Shown: positions 34,433-41,542 of the stretch, one piece after another
Layout of the letters: each line of letters begins with the position of its first letter
Position numbering within the stretch: position 1 is the first letter of the stretch
NCBI RefSeq assembly: GCF_029338375.1
Contig: NZ_CP119805.1
Location: 310,001 to 374,000 of the forward strand
Source of the DNA: Halorussus lipolyticus
GTDB taxonomy: Archaea > Halobacteriota > Halobacteria > Halobacteriales > Haladaptataceae
Direction of reading: 5' to 3'
DNA length: 64,000 nucleotides
The notes under the pieces: generated by a model
Told to the model about the DNA's origin: nothing
Database searches by the model: none
The model's input: only the letters and a program-made list of their open reading frames with translations
Translations under genes and position numbers: made by a program

Positions 34433-36058
34433 ATGGCAGTAGCGCCACGGATACTGCACGTCGAGGACAACGATTTCTTCGCCAGAGTCACCGCCAGCGT
34501 TCTCACCGACGACTACGGCATGAACGTGCAGACCGTGGACAACGCCGAGACGGCCCTCGAACGCCTCGAAACCAAGTGCTTCGACTGCGTGGTCAGCGAC
34601 TACGAGATGCCGGGGATGGACGGTCTGGAACTGCTCGAGGCAGTCCGAGACGCCTACCCCGAGATACCGTTTATCCTGCTGACCGGCGGCGGAAGCGAGC
34701 AAATCGCCAGCAAGGCCATCTCCGCCGGCGTCACGGACTACCTCAAGAAGGGCGAGGGCAAAGAGCAGTTCACGGTGCTGGCCAACCGCATCGAGAACGC
34801 CATCGCCAGACGCCGGACCGAGCGACTCGCCGACCGCCAAATCGAGGTCAACGACCTCATCTGGGACGTGAGTCAGGCCGTCCTCCGAGCGTCGTCACGC
34901 GAGGACATCGAGGAGACCGTCTGCGAACGCCTCGCGGACTCCTCGCCCTACCTGCTGGCGTGGGTCGGCAAAGTGGACGACGAGACCGAGGCCGTCCATC
35001 CCAAGGTCTCGGCGGGCGTCGAACAGCGGTATCTCGACGCGATAGTGCTGGACGCCGACCGCGAGGGCGGCGACCGGGTGCCGGTGCGCGAGGCGGTCGA
35101 AACCCGGACCGTGGCGGTCGAACAGCGCGCGAGACTGGAGGACGGATTCGAGTTAGGCCGGGCGAACGCCGGCCGCGACCGATACGCGGTCGCCGCCGTC
35201 CCCTTGGCCTACGAGGACCGGGCCTACGGCGTCCTGAGCGTCTGGTCGGACGTTCGCCACGCCTTCGACGAGACCGAGCGCCGGGTCCTCTCGAAGTTCG
35301 GCACCAGTCTGGCCTACGCTATCGACACGGTGCAGACGCGCAAGGAACTCGTCCAGCGCGAACAGCGACTACAGGTGTTCAACCGCATCCTGCGGCACAA
35401 CCTGCGCAACGACCTCAACGTCGTCCTCGGTCGGGCCGAGAACATCGGCGAGAATTTCCCGCCCGCCCGGTCGGAGGCCGAGGTCATCGAGCAGAAGGCG
35501 AGCGAACTCATCGAAATCAGCGAGAAGGCCCGCGAGGTCGGCAAGACCCTCGACCGCGAGGACCCGGCCGAGACCCAAATCGACGTGACCGAGTGCGTCG
35601 AGCGGACTTGCGAGGAGTTCCGCCAGTCGCATCCCGAGGCCGAAATCGTCACCAGACTCCCCGAGTCAGTGGTTGTGTTCGCCGACAAGACCTTGGAGGC
35701 CGCACTCGGCGAACTGGTCGAGAACGCAATCGAACACAACGACGGCGACCCCTCGGTGACGGTCACCGTCACGGTGTCGAGCGCCGAGGAGGACGCCGAG
35801 TGGGTCGAAGTCACCGTCTCGGACGACGGGCCGGGCATCCCCGAAGACGAGCGAGCGGTCCTCACCGAGGGGAAAGAGACCGCGCTCCACCACGGAAGCG
35901 GTCTCGGCCTCTGGTTGACGAACTGGATAGTCGGCAAGTTCGGCGGCGAAATCGCCTTCGACGACTACCACACCAGCGGCGGGACGGTCACGCTCCGACT
36001 CCAGCGCGCGACCGGAACCGTCTCGACGTGGCGCGACGCCTCCCCGCTGGAACTCTAA
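34433..36058 (+). CDS. receiver-GAF-histidine kinase hybrid
   Basis: The 541-residue cytoplasmic protein has a response-regulator receiver at residues 1-120 (phosphoacceptor Asp in CVVSDYEMPGMDGLELL, conserved Lys in YLKKGEG), a GAF domain at about 150-300, and a kinase core: H-box FNRILRHNLRNDLNVVLGRAENI near residue 320, then the ATPase boxes ALGELVENAIEHND, DDGPGIPEDE and GSGLGLWLTNWIV. It is the haloarchaeal type with receiver in front, so it may take phosphate in as well as give it. No partner regulator lies next to it. Confidence 0.88.
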   Translation: MAVAPRILHVEDNDFFARVTASVLTDDYGMNVQTVDNAETALERLETKCFDCVVSDYEMPGMDGLELLEAVRDAYPEIPFILLTGGGSEQIASKAISAGVTDYLKKGEGKEQFTVLANRIENAIARRRTERLADRQIEVNDLIWDVSQAVLRASSREDIEETVCERLADSSPYLLAWVGKVDDETEAVHPKVSAGVEQRYLDAIVLDADREGGDRVPVREAVETRTVAVEQRARLEDGFELGRANAGRDRYAVAAVPLAYEDRAYGVLSVWSDVRHAFDETERRVLSKFGTSLAYAIDTVQTRKELVQREQRLQVFNRILRHNLRNDLNVVLGRAENIGENFPPARSEAEVIEQKASELIEISEKAREVGKTLDREDPAETQIDVTECVERTCEEFRQSHPEAEIVTRLPESVVVFADKTLEAALGELVENAIEHNDGDPSVTVTVTVSSAEEDAEWVEVTVSDDGPGIPEDERAVLTEGKETALHHGSGLGLWLTNWIVGKFGGEIAFDDYHTSGGTVTLRLQRATGTVSTWRDASPLEL

Positions 36059-36145
36059 GCGAGTCGAGACGAAGTGAGTCGAGAGTCCGTCGTAACCGTA
36101 CCCGACGGCGCTCGACGCAGACCTGTCTGTTTTCTTTAACAACAG

Positions 36146-36153
36146 ATATATAT
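36146..36153 (+). promoter_or_regulatory. TATA box that decides the start of the zinc-finger membrane gene
   Basis: ATATATAT covers the first ATG of the open frame at 36152, so that ATG cannot lie downstream of the transcription start. The next in-frame ATG, 36179, is 26 nt further on and is the likely leaderless start. Confidence 0.6.
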
Positions 36154-36178
36154 GGTAAAAATGAAGAATACAGACAAT

Positions 36179-36988
36179 ATGAGTACGAAATCGACAGGGT
36201 TCGTAGAACGGTTTCGGCAACCGGAGTACACCGGCGAAAATCGGTGTACCCCGTGTACCGCCGTCAACATCGTTATCGCCGCAGTCGGGAGCGGACTGGT
36301 CTCGTTTGTCCTGACGCCGTTCGGCGGGATGGTGGCGTTCGCGCTCTCGCTCGTGACGATTTACCTCCGGGGCTACCTCGTGCCCGGAACCCCCTCGCTC
36401 ACCAAGAAGTACTTCCCCGACTGGGTGCTGGCGAAGTTCGACAAACTCGAAGACGAGACGCCCGAAGTCACCGAGGACGACCGGGAACCCGAAGAAGTGC
36501 TGGCCGACGCTGGCGCTGTCGAACCCTGCGAGCAGATGGACGACCTCTGTCTCGCCGACTCCTTCCACCGAGCGTGGCGCGACAACATGGACGCCATCAA
36601 CGCCGAGGGAACCGAAAAGAGCGACTTGGGCCGGGTCCTCGACGTTGACGAGGACAAACTCTCGTTCGACGAACACGACGAGGCACTGGTCGCCCAGTAC
36701 GACGGCGGCCGCCTCGGTCAGTGGGAGTCCCGCGCGGCGCTGGTCGCCGACCTCGCCGCCGCGAAACTGCTGGAAGAACGGTACGACGACTGGGACGCCC
36801 TGACGGTCACGAACCAGAGTCGCGTCCTGAGCGGCCTGCGCATCTTCCTCGAATCCTGCCCCGACTGCGGCGGGGACATCACGATGGAACAGGAAACCGT
36901 CGAGTCCTGCTGTCGGACGATGGACGTCGTGGCGGTCAGTTGCGCCGACTGCGACTCCCGGATTCTGGAAGTCGAACACGACCAGTAG
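36179..36988 (+). CDS. membrane protein with C-terminal zinc-finger cysteines, unknown function
   Basis: About 269 residues. The N-terminus has FRQPEYTGENRCTPCTAVN followed by two membrane helices (IVIAAVGSGLVSFVLTPFGG and MVAFALSLVTIYLRGYLVPG). The rest is cytoplasmic and acidic, ending with FLESCPDCGGDITMEQETVESCCRTMDVVAVSCADCDSRILEV, with CxxC...CC...CxxC zinc-binding pairs. I chose ATG 36179 from the position of the TATA box. Proteins of this design occur throughout haloarchaea and lack a known role. The next 750 bp hold only ORB repeats. Confidence 0.7.
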   Translation: MSTKSTGFVERFRQPEYTGENRCTPCTAVNIVIAAVGSGLVSFVLTPFGGMVAFALSLVTIYLRGYLVPGTPSLTKKYFPDWVLAKFDKLEDETPEVTEDDREPEEVLADAGAVEPCEQMDDLCLADSFHRAWRDNMDAINAEGTEKSDLGRVLDVDEDKLSFDEHDEALVAQYDGGRLGQWESRAALVADLAAAKLLEERYDDWDALTVTNQSRVLSGLRIFLESCPDCGGDITMEQETVESCCRTMDVVAVSCADCDSRILEVEHDQ

Positions 36989-37073
36989 GACGGCGGTTTT
37001 CGGCCCAGTTTTTCCTACTCGGTTCCCCAATTTCCGACCCAGTTCTTCCGCCTTAGACATCCACGTTTCGGCG

Positions 37074-37693
37074 ACCCCACCGTTTCCGGTGTCTTCGTCG
37101 GTTGTAGGTCGGCCTCGGCGTCTGACTCCGACCGGTCGAATCCCGTCGTCTCCGACCATCAGTACCGTCGAGGAGAACCGGGTCGAACAGTTTCGTCTCG
37201 GGTGTCGTCTCGGTTACGAGTCGTCCTCGCCGGACTCCTCGGGGTCGGAACACCGGGATTTCCGCTGTCGCTGGCCCGCGAATCGACCCCGCGGTTTCCG
37301 CTGTCCGGTCGTCGCTCCGAGTTCGAGTCCGTTCGTCGTTTTCGCCGAAACTCCGCTCTCCGCCGACATCCGTTCTCCGCCGACATCTCGTATGAGATTT
37401 GCTCGCAGTTGTGATTGCTCGTGGTTGTGATTGCCTGTGGTCGTGATGTCTTGGGCCGCTCGACTCGATACCGGGAAAACAGCGGAAACCGCGGGGTAGC
37501 TATCTGCGGCGAACCGGCGCGGAACAGCGGAAACACCGGTGTTCCCCGAGCGAGAGGAGTTCGTGGTGCGGCGGTAGACAGCGGAAACGGTGGGGTAGCC
37601 AAGACCTGAGAACGGCGAAACCGGGTTGGAGAGGCGAAGGCGGTTAATTCAGGACCGGCGAAATTCAGAGAGAAACAGCGGAAACGATGGGGT
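37074..37693. repeat. ORB array on the 3' side of orc1 (seven repeats)
   Basis: Seven 20-bp repeats of the ORB-type consensus GACAGCGGAAACGGTGGGGT. Three lie in minus orientation (37074-37093, 37250-37269, 37286-37305) and four in plus (37478-37497, 37523-37542, 37577-37596, 37674-37693), so the two groups point away from a central gap (37306-37477). Most end GGGGT, while 37250 and 37523 end GGTGT. The gap is not AT-rich but contains repeats of GTTGTGATTGC type. No gene fits in 36989-37739. Confidence 0.8.
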
Positions 37694-37739
37694 AGAGAAC
37701 GAGACGAGAACGAAATAGGATTCCTAAAAGATGGTAGAG

Positions 37740-38981
37740 TTAGTTCTCCGCGTCCTCGAAGGTCGTCTGGTAGTACGGACGGATGCTCTCGTGGACGCCA
37801 GCGAACTCGATGGTCTCCTCCAGTGCGGTCACGACGAGTTGGAGGTCCTGTTTCAGGGCGTGTTCGCGGTACTTACCGCCGGACATGCCCTCGTTCTTCT
37901 CCGTCGAGGAGATGACTCCAAGCATGGCCAAGTCAGCGAGATGGTCGCGCATCCGTCTGCTGGTGAGGGGTTCGGTGCCGACGTGGTTACAGAGTTGCTC
38001 GTAGCGCGGTCGGATGTCCCGAGACCGGGCCGGAGTCTTGCCCTCGGCCTCCAGCGAGGTGAGCGCGTAGAGGATGAGTCGGGCGTGTTCGGTCAAGTCG
38101 GCGACGCCCTCCATGATTCGGTCGCGTTCGAGTTTCTCGCGGGCCTCCTGCACGTGTTCGTCGGTGACTTGCTCGACTGCTTCTTTCCGAGCCAAGTCGC
38201 CCGCTTCCAGCAGGAGGTCGAGGGCCTGCCGGGCGTCCCCGGCGTCTTGGGCACCGTAGGCCGCGCAGAGCGGGATTACGTCCTCGGCGAGCGCGCCGTC
38301 GTGGAAGGCGACCTGTTCGCGCTGGCTGAGGACCTTCTGGAGTTCGGTGGCGTCGTAGGGCGGGAAGGAGACTTCCTTCTCACACAACGAGGAGCGAACC
38401 TTGGCCGAGAGGGAATCGCGGAAGGAGAGGTCGTTAGAGATGCCGATGAGGCCGATTTTCGCGTCTTCGAGGTAGCCGTTGGACCGGGCGCGCGGAATCT
38501 GGTAGAGGATGGAGTTGTCGTTGATGTGGTCCACCTCGTCTAAGACCACGATGATGGTCCCGCCGAGTTTGTCGAGTTCCTCCCAGAGAAAGCTGTAGAC
38601 CTGCGCTTGGGGGTAGCCCGTGTTACTGATTTGCTCGGAGGGGTCCCGGAGGGTGTTGACGAGGCGGACCGCGACCTGATAGCTGGAGTTGAGACCGTCG
38701 CAGTTGATTTCGATGACGTTGAGCGAGATGTCGTCGTACTTGGCGGCGTCGTCTTGGAGACGGTTCAGGAGGAAACGAGTGGCCGCGGTCTTACCCACGC
38801 CGCTCTTTCCGTAGAGGAAGATGTTCGACGGGGCCTCGCCGTTGATGATGGGTTGGAGTGCGGCGTGGTACTCCTCTAACTCCTCGTCGCGCCCGACGAG
38901 GTTGTCCGGGGTGTACTCCTCTAACAGCGCGTCCCGGTTCTTGTAGAGGGAGTTGTCTCGGTCGAAACTGAACGATGACAT
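37740..38981 (-). CDS. orc1: Orc1/Cdc6 replication initiator
   Basis: The 413-residue AAA+ initiator has Walker A LYGKSGVGKTAATRFLL, Walker B IIVVLDEVDHINDN, sensor 1 GLIGISNDLSFRD and a C-terminal winged helix (YEQLCNHVGTEPLTSRRMRDHLADLAMLGVISS). It starts MSSFSFDRDNSLYKNRDALLEEYTPDNLVGRDEEL, the normal N-terminus. It should bind ORB repeats and recruit the MCM helicase. Arrays of such repeats lie on both sides, marking a cis-acting origin. A TATA box TTTATAAT lies 30 nt upstream of the ATG, beyond which the ORB-rich origin begins, so the protein may control its own promoter. Confidence 0.95.
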   Translation of the reverse strand: MSSFSFDRDNSLYKNRDALLEEYTPDNLVGRDEELEEYHAALQPIINGEAPSNIFLYGKSGVGKTAATRFLLNRLQDDAAKYDDISLNVIEINCDGLNSSYQVAVRLVNTLRDPSEQISNTGYPQAQVYSFLWEELDKLGGTIIVVLDEVDHINDNSILYQIPRARSNGYLEDAKIGLIGISNDLSFRDSLSAKVRSSLCEKEVSFPPYDATELQKVLSQREQVAFHDGALAEDVIPLCAAYGAQDAGDARQALDLLLEAGDLARKEAVEQVTDEHVQEAREKLERDRIMEGVADLTEHARLILYALTSLEAEGKTPARSRDIRPRYEQLCNHVGTEPLTSRRMRDHLADLAMLGVISSTEKNEGMSGGKYREHALKQDLQLVVTALEETIEFAGVHESIRPYYQTTFEDAEN

Positions 38982-39010
38982 TGTCGGTGTGCGGTCGTTG
39001 GACGGTCTGG

Positions 39011-39019
39011 ATTATAAAG
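39011..39019 (-). promoter_or_regulatory. TATA box of orc1
   Basis: CTTTATAAT on the minus strand is 30-38 nt before the ATG at 38981. A degenerate ORB at 39037-39056 begins 18 bp upstream, so Orc1 binding could block or guide transcription. Confidence 0.6.
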
Positions 39020-39036
39020 CCACGTGGTCAGCGGTG

Positions 39037-39868
39037 CGTCCGCTGTTTCCGCTGTCCCGAAAGCTTTTATTTGTCGAGTGGTCCGGTGGGGTGTGTCGAG
39101 GGTGCGTCGTTTCCGATGTCTCGATTGACTTAAACACACACCCACCCCATCGTTTCCGGAGTCTTTGGTCGGGAAGGGAGGGTGGGTCGAGAAAGCCTCT
39201 CTAGAGGCGGTAGTTTTATTACATATAGGCAAAAACTATAGCCGTAGTACAACTAGACTAGTTAAGTTAGTTCGTCTTTTGCTTCTATTTAGCTTCTTTA
39301 GACTATCTACGTGGCTTTTTCGACGCTTTCACTTTCCATCATCTTCTTGCGGCCGCCACCGCGTTTCGTTGTTTCGCTCGCTTCCTCCCCGTCTAGTCAT
39401 TTTCGTGACCTATATTCGGCTCCTCCGGCCCCCGTCTCTCCTGCCGCAAGACAGCGGAAACGGTGGGGTGAGTGTGTTTCTTTTGACCCGACCCCTCCTC
39501 GTCGGAAAGACAGCGGAAACGATGGGGTGGGTGTCCCCCTCTCGTCTCTCCCTTCGTGGGTGCGACTTGATTTCCGAACCCGCGAAAAGCGTCCGGAAAG
39601 ACTCTCTATCGTCAATACAACCGGCGACCGAACAGCGGAAATCGTGGTGTCGTTCCGGTCTTCGATACCTCGTCTCACGCCGCTCGAATGTCAGCCAGCG
39701 ATTTAATTCTCGGTACCCTCTCCCGAAAACAGCGGAAACGGTGGGGTTGCTCCGAGGTCTTTCGACCTGTCTTCGTCCCTGTTCTCTCCGCTACCGAGTC
39801 AAAACCTTCGACACAACGTCTCACAATCGCGTCTCCTCTGTTCGCCGAAACAGCGGAAACGACGGGGT
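39037..39868. repeat. ORB array on the 5' side of orc1 (eight repeats), probable oriC
   Basis: Three repeats in minus orientation: 39037-39056 (degenerate), 39101-39120 (degenerate) and 39144-39163. Five in plus orientation: 39450-39469, 39509-39528, 39631-39650, 39728-39747 and 39849-39868. Typical copies read GACAGCGGAAACGGTGGGGT or AACAGCGGAAACGACGGGGT. The inverted groups flank an AT-rich gap, the usual haloarchaeal origin design. No gene fits in 38982-40061; long frames here are products of the repeats. Confidence 0.85.
39211..39310. other. AT-rich segment, probable duplex unwinding element
   Basis: AT-rich stretch (TAGTTTTATTACATATAGGC, then AACTAGACTAGTTAAGTTAG and a run TTCTATTTAGCTTCTTTAGA) between the innermost inverted ORBs at 39163 and 39450. 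Its composition stands out sharply against high-GC surroundings. This is the expected place for initial melting. Confidence 0.65.
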
Positions 39869-39944
39869 TACCACGGAGTGGAGGATTGCCACAGAGCCGG
39901 GTTTCCCTAACCCGTCAAATGCCGGAACCCGAATCGGGACGTCG

Positions 39945-39995
39945 TCGGAATTCGGGATGGTATCGGAATTCGGGATGGTATCGGAATTCGGGATG
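39945..39995. repeat. 18-bp tandem repeat, about three copies
   Basis: The unit TCGGAATTCGGGATGGTA occurs at 39945-39962 and 39963-39980, with a third partial copy to 39995. It lies between the last ORB and the stop of the nitroreductase gene. Reading frames through it give repeating peptides on both strands but no other coding evidence. Confidence 0.6.
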
Positions 39996-40061
39996 TCGTA
40001 GCCGTCGTCACCCGCGGAGTCGTCATCGTCGCTGTCCGAGAAAGTTCGTCTCGGAGCGGAG

Positions 40062-41258
40062 TTAGTCAACGAGGACCGCTTCGGCCGGACGCCGAGGAGA
40101 CACCTCCGAAACGCCACCCGCGTAGCCGAGTCGGAACAGGTGCTGGGGCGTCCACTCCGGTTGTCCCAACAGTCCCGTCAACTCCCGGCGTAGGCTGGGA
40201 ATCTCTAGCATTGCGCTCATCGGGTGGGTCTGGACGCCCAGCACCGTCGCGCGCAGACTCACTCGTTGGAAGACCTGTCCGGCCCGAATCTGGCCACGGC
40301 GGCCGTCGGATTGGGTTCGAATCACGGCGACCAGTGGCGTCGCCCGCATCAGTCCGGCGTCCTTGCGCGCCTGCTGGCCACCGACGTTCAGGTACGTCAT
40401 CAGGTACTTGCCGAGTTTGGCTTCGAGCCACGAGTCGCCGAACGCGCCGCGGCCTATCCACCGACCCAGTTCCCGTCGGTAGTTCGGGTCGGCGAACTGC
40501 CGGCGGTCGGCCCGCGACGACAGGTCCGCGAGGGCGTCCACCTTCGCCGGGTCGGCGACGAACTGGAGGCGCACGTCCGCCTCGGCGCAGGCCTCCTGAA
40601 GCACTCGCAGGTCCTCGCGGGGCACCGGGCGCTCCTGATACCGACTCCGGTTGGTCCGCCGGTTCGGGATGGTCTCGAACAGTCGGGAGTCGCGCCGGTC
40701 GCTGGCTTCGTCGCTCGTTTCGGACGCTTGGCTGTCGCCGGCCGATAGCCGGACCGTCGAGGCGTGGGCGCTGTCGCTCCCCGGCAGGTACTCGACTTCG
40801 TAGCCGAGTCCGAAGTGGTCGGCGGCGACCAGCAGGTTCTCCAGCGCCGCCCCGAGGCTGACGTAGAGTTCGCGCTTGTCGGGGTCGGCCACCGTCAACC
40901 ACCGTTCCAAGTCCGCGAACAGCCGAATCTCGTCGCCGGTCACGTTGAACAGCCACGGTTGGGTGTTGTGACTCGACGGTGCCAGCACCGCGTACCGGAC
41001 CAGAAACTGAGCCTGCTCGGTCGGCGTCCCCTCTCCGGGAAACAGCGACGCCGAGACCCGCCACGGATGCTTGCCGCCGACCCATCGCCGTCGCCGCGAG
41101 AGTGGACTCAGCGCGTCGAGGCCGAGGCGTTCCGCGACGCCGGTCTCTCGGCCTCGCTGTCCCGCGGTCGGTTTTCGGCTCTCCGGCGGTTCTCCCGGTT
41201 GCTCGCGGGCCGTCCGGTCGGTCGGTCCCCCGCCGTCTGCTCGGTTCGAGTCCCCCAT
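40062..41258 (-). CDS. Acg-type nitroreductase-family protein
   Basis: About 398 residues. The middle and C-terminal parts match FMN-dependent Acg-like proteins: RYAVLAPSSHNTQPWLF (the SSHNTQPW FMN-binding motif), LYVSLGAALENLLVAADHFGLGYEVEYLP and TIPNRRTNRSRYQERPVP. The N-terminal 65 residues are charged and disordered. Acg in mycobacteria is linked to dormancy and flavin storage; catalytic activity in this family is uncertain. A TATA-like AACTTAG-region lies about 25 nt upstream, and a 30-bp tandem repeat array begins 53 nt upstream of the start. Confidence 0.8.
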   Translation of the reverse strand: MGDSNRADGGGPTDRTAREQPGEPPESRKPTAGQRGRETGVAERLGLDALSPLSRRRRWVGGKHPWRVSASLFPGEGTPTEQAQFLVRYAVLAPSSHNTQPWLFNVTGDEIRLFADLERWLTVADPDKRELYVSLGAALENLLVAADHFGLGYEVEYLPGSDSAHASTVRLSAGDSQASETSDEASDRRDSRLFETIPNRRTNRSRYQERPVPREDLRVLQEACAEADVRLQFVADPAKVDALADLSSRADRRQFADPNYRRELGRWIGRGAFGDSWLEAKLGKYLMTYLNVGGQQARKDAGLMRATPLVAVIRTQSDGRRGQIRAGQVFQRVSLRATVLGVQTHPMSAMLEIPSLRRELTGLLGQPEWTPQHLFRLGYAGGVSEVSPRRPAEAVLVD

Positions 41259-41310
41259 CAGCCGTCGTGACGATGGCTGTGAACTTAGTTCTCCGCGTCG
41301 AATTTCTCGA

Positions 41311-41430
41311 TACCGGGCACCGAATAAGCGCCATAGCGGGGACCGGGCACCGAATAAGCGCCATAGCGGGGACCGGGCACCGAATAAGCGCCATAGCGGA
41401 GACCGGGCACCGAATAAGCGACACAGCCGG
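41311..41430. repeat. 30-bp direct repeat array, four copies, upstream of the nitroreductase gene
   Basis: Four head-to-tail copies of a 30-bp unit (beginning TACCGGGCACCGAATAAGCG, with CCATAGCGGG following) at 41311-41340, 41341-41370, 41371-41400 and 41401-41430; the last is degenerate. There is no spacer, so it is not a CRISPR array. The period is close to three helical turns, which would place bound proteins on one face of DNA. It lies upstream of the nitroreductase promoter in a gap (41259-41542) with no other gene. Confidence 0.7.
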
Positions 41431-41542
41431 GTGCTGAGTGCTGAACCAACGGAACAGCGACTACGAGGAATAGCGACTACGACCTCGAAAGTTCTCTGTC
41501 AGTTCAGGTCCCTCACCTCTCGTCGTCTGACTCTCCGGTCCT

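Noticed and set aside
39165..40001. 278-codon plus frame across the origin
   Set aside because: It translates the ORB repeats and AT-rich segment; periodicity comes from the repeats, and an origin is the better explanation.
39821..40117. 98-codon minus frame with an IPNSDT repeat
   Set aside because: It only reads the 18-bp tandem repeat and overlaps the end of the nitroreductase gene in another frame; no start signals or family are seen.
41311..41430. CRISPR array
   Set aside because: The 30-bp units are directly adjacent without variable spacers and no cas genes are in the window.
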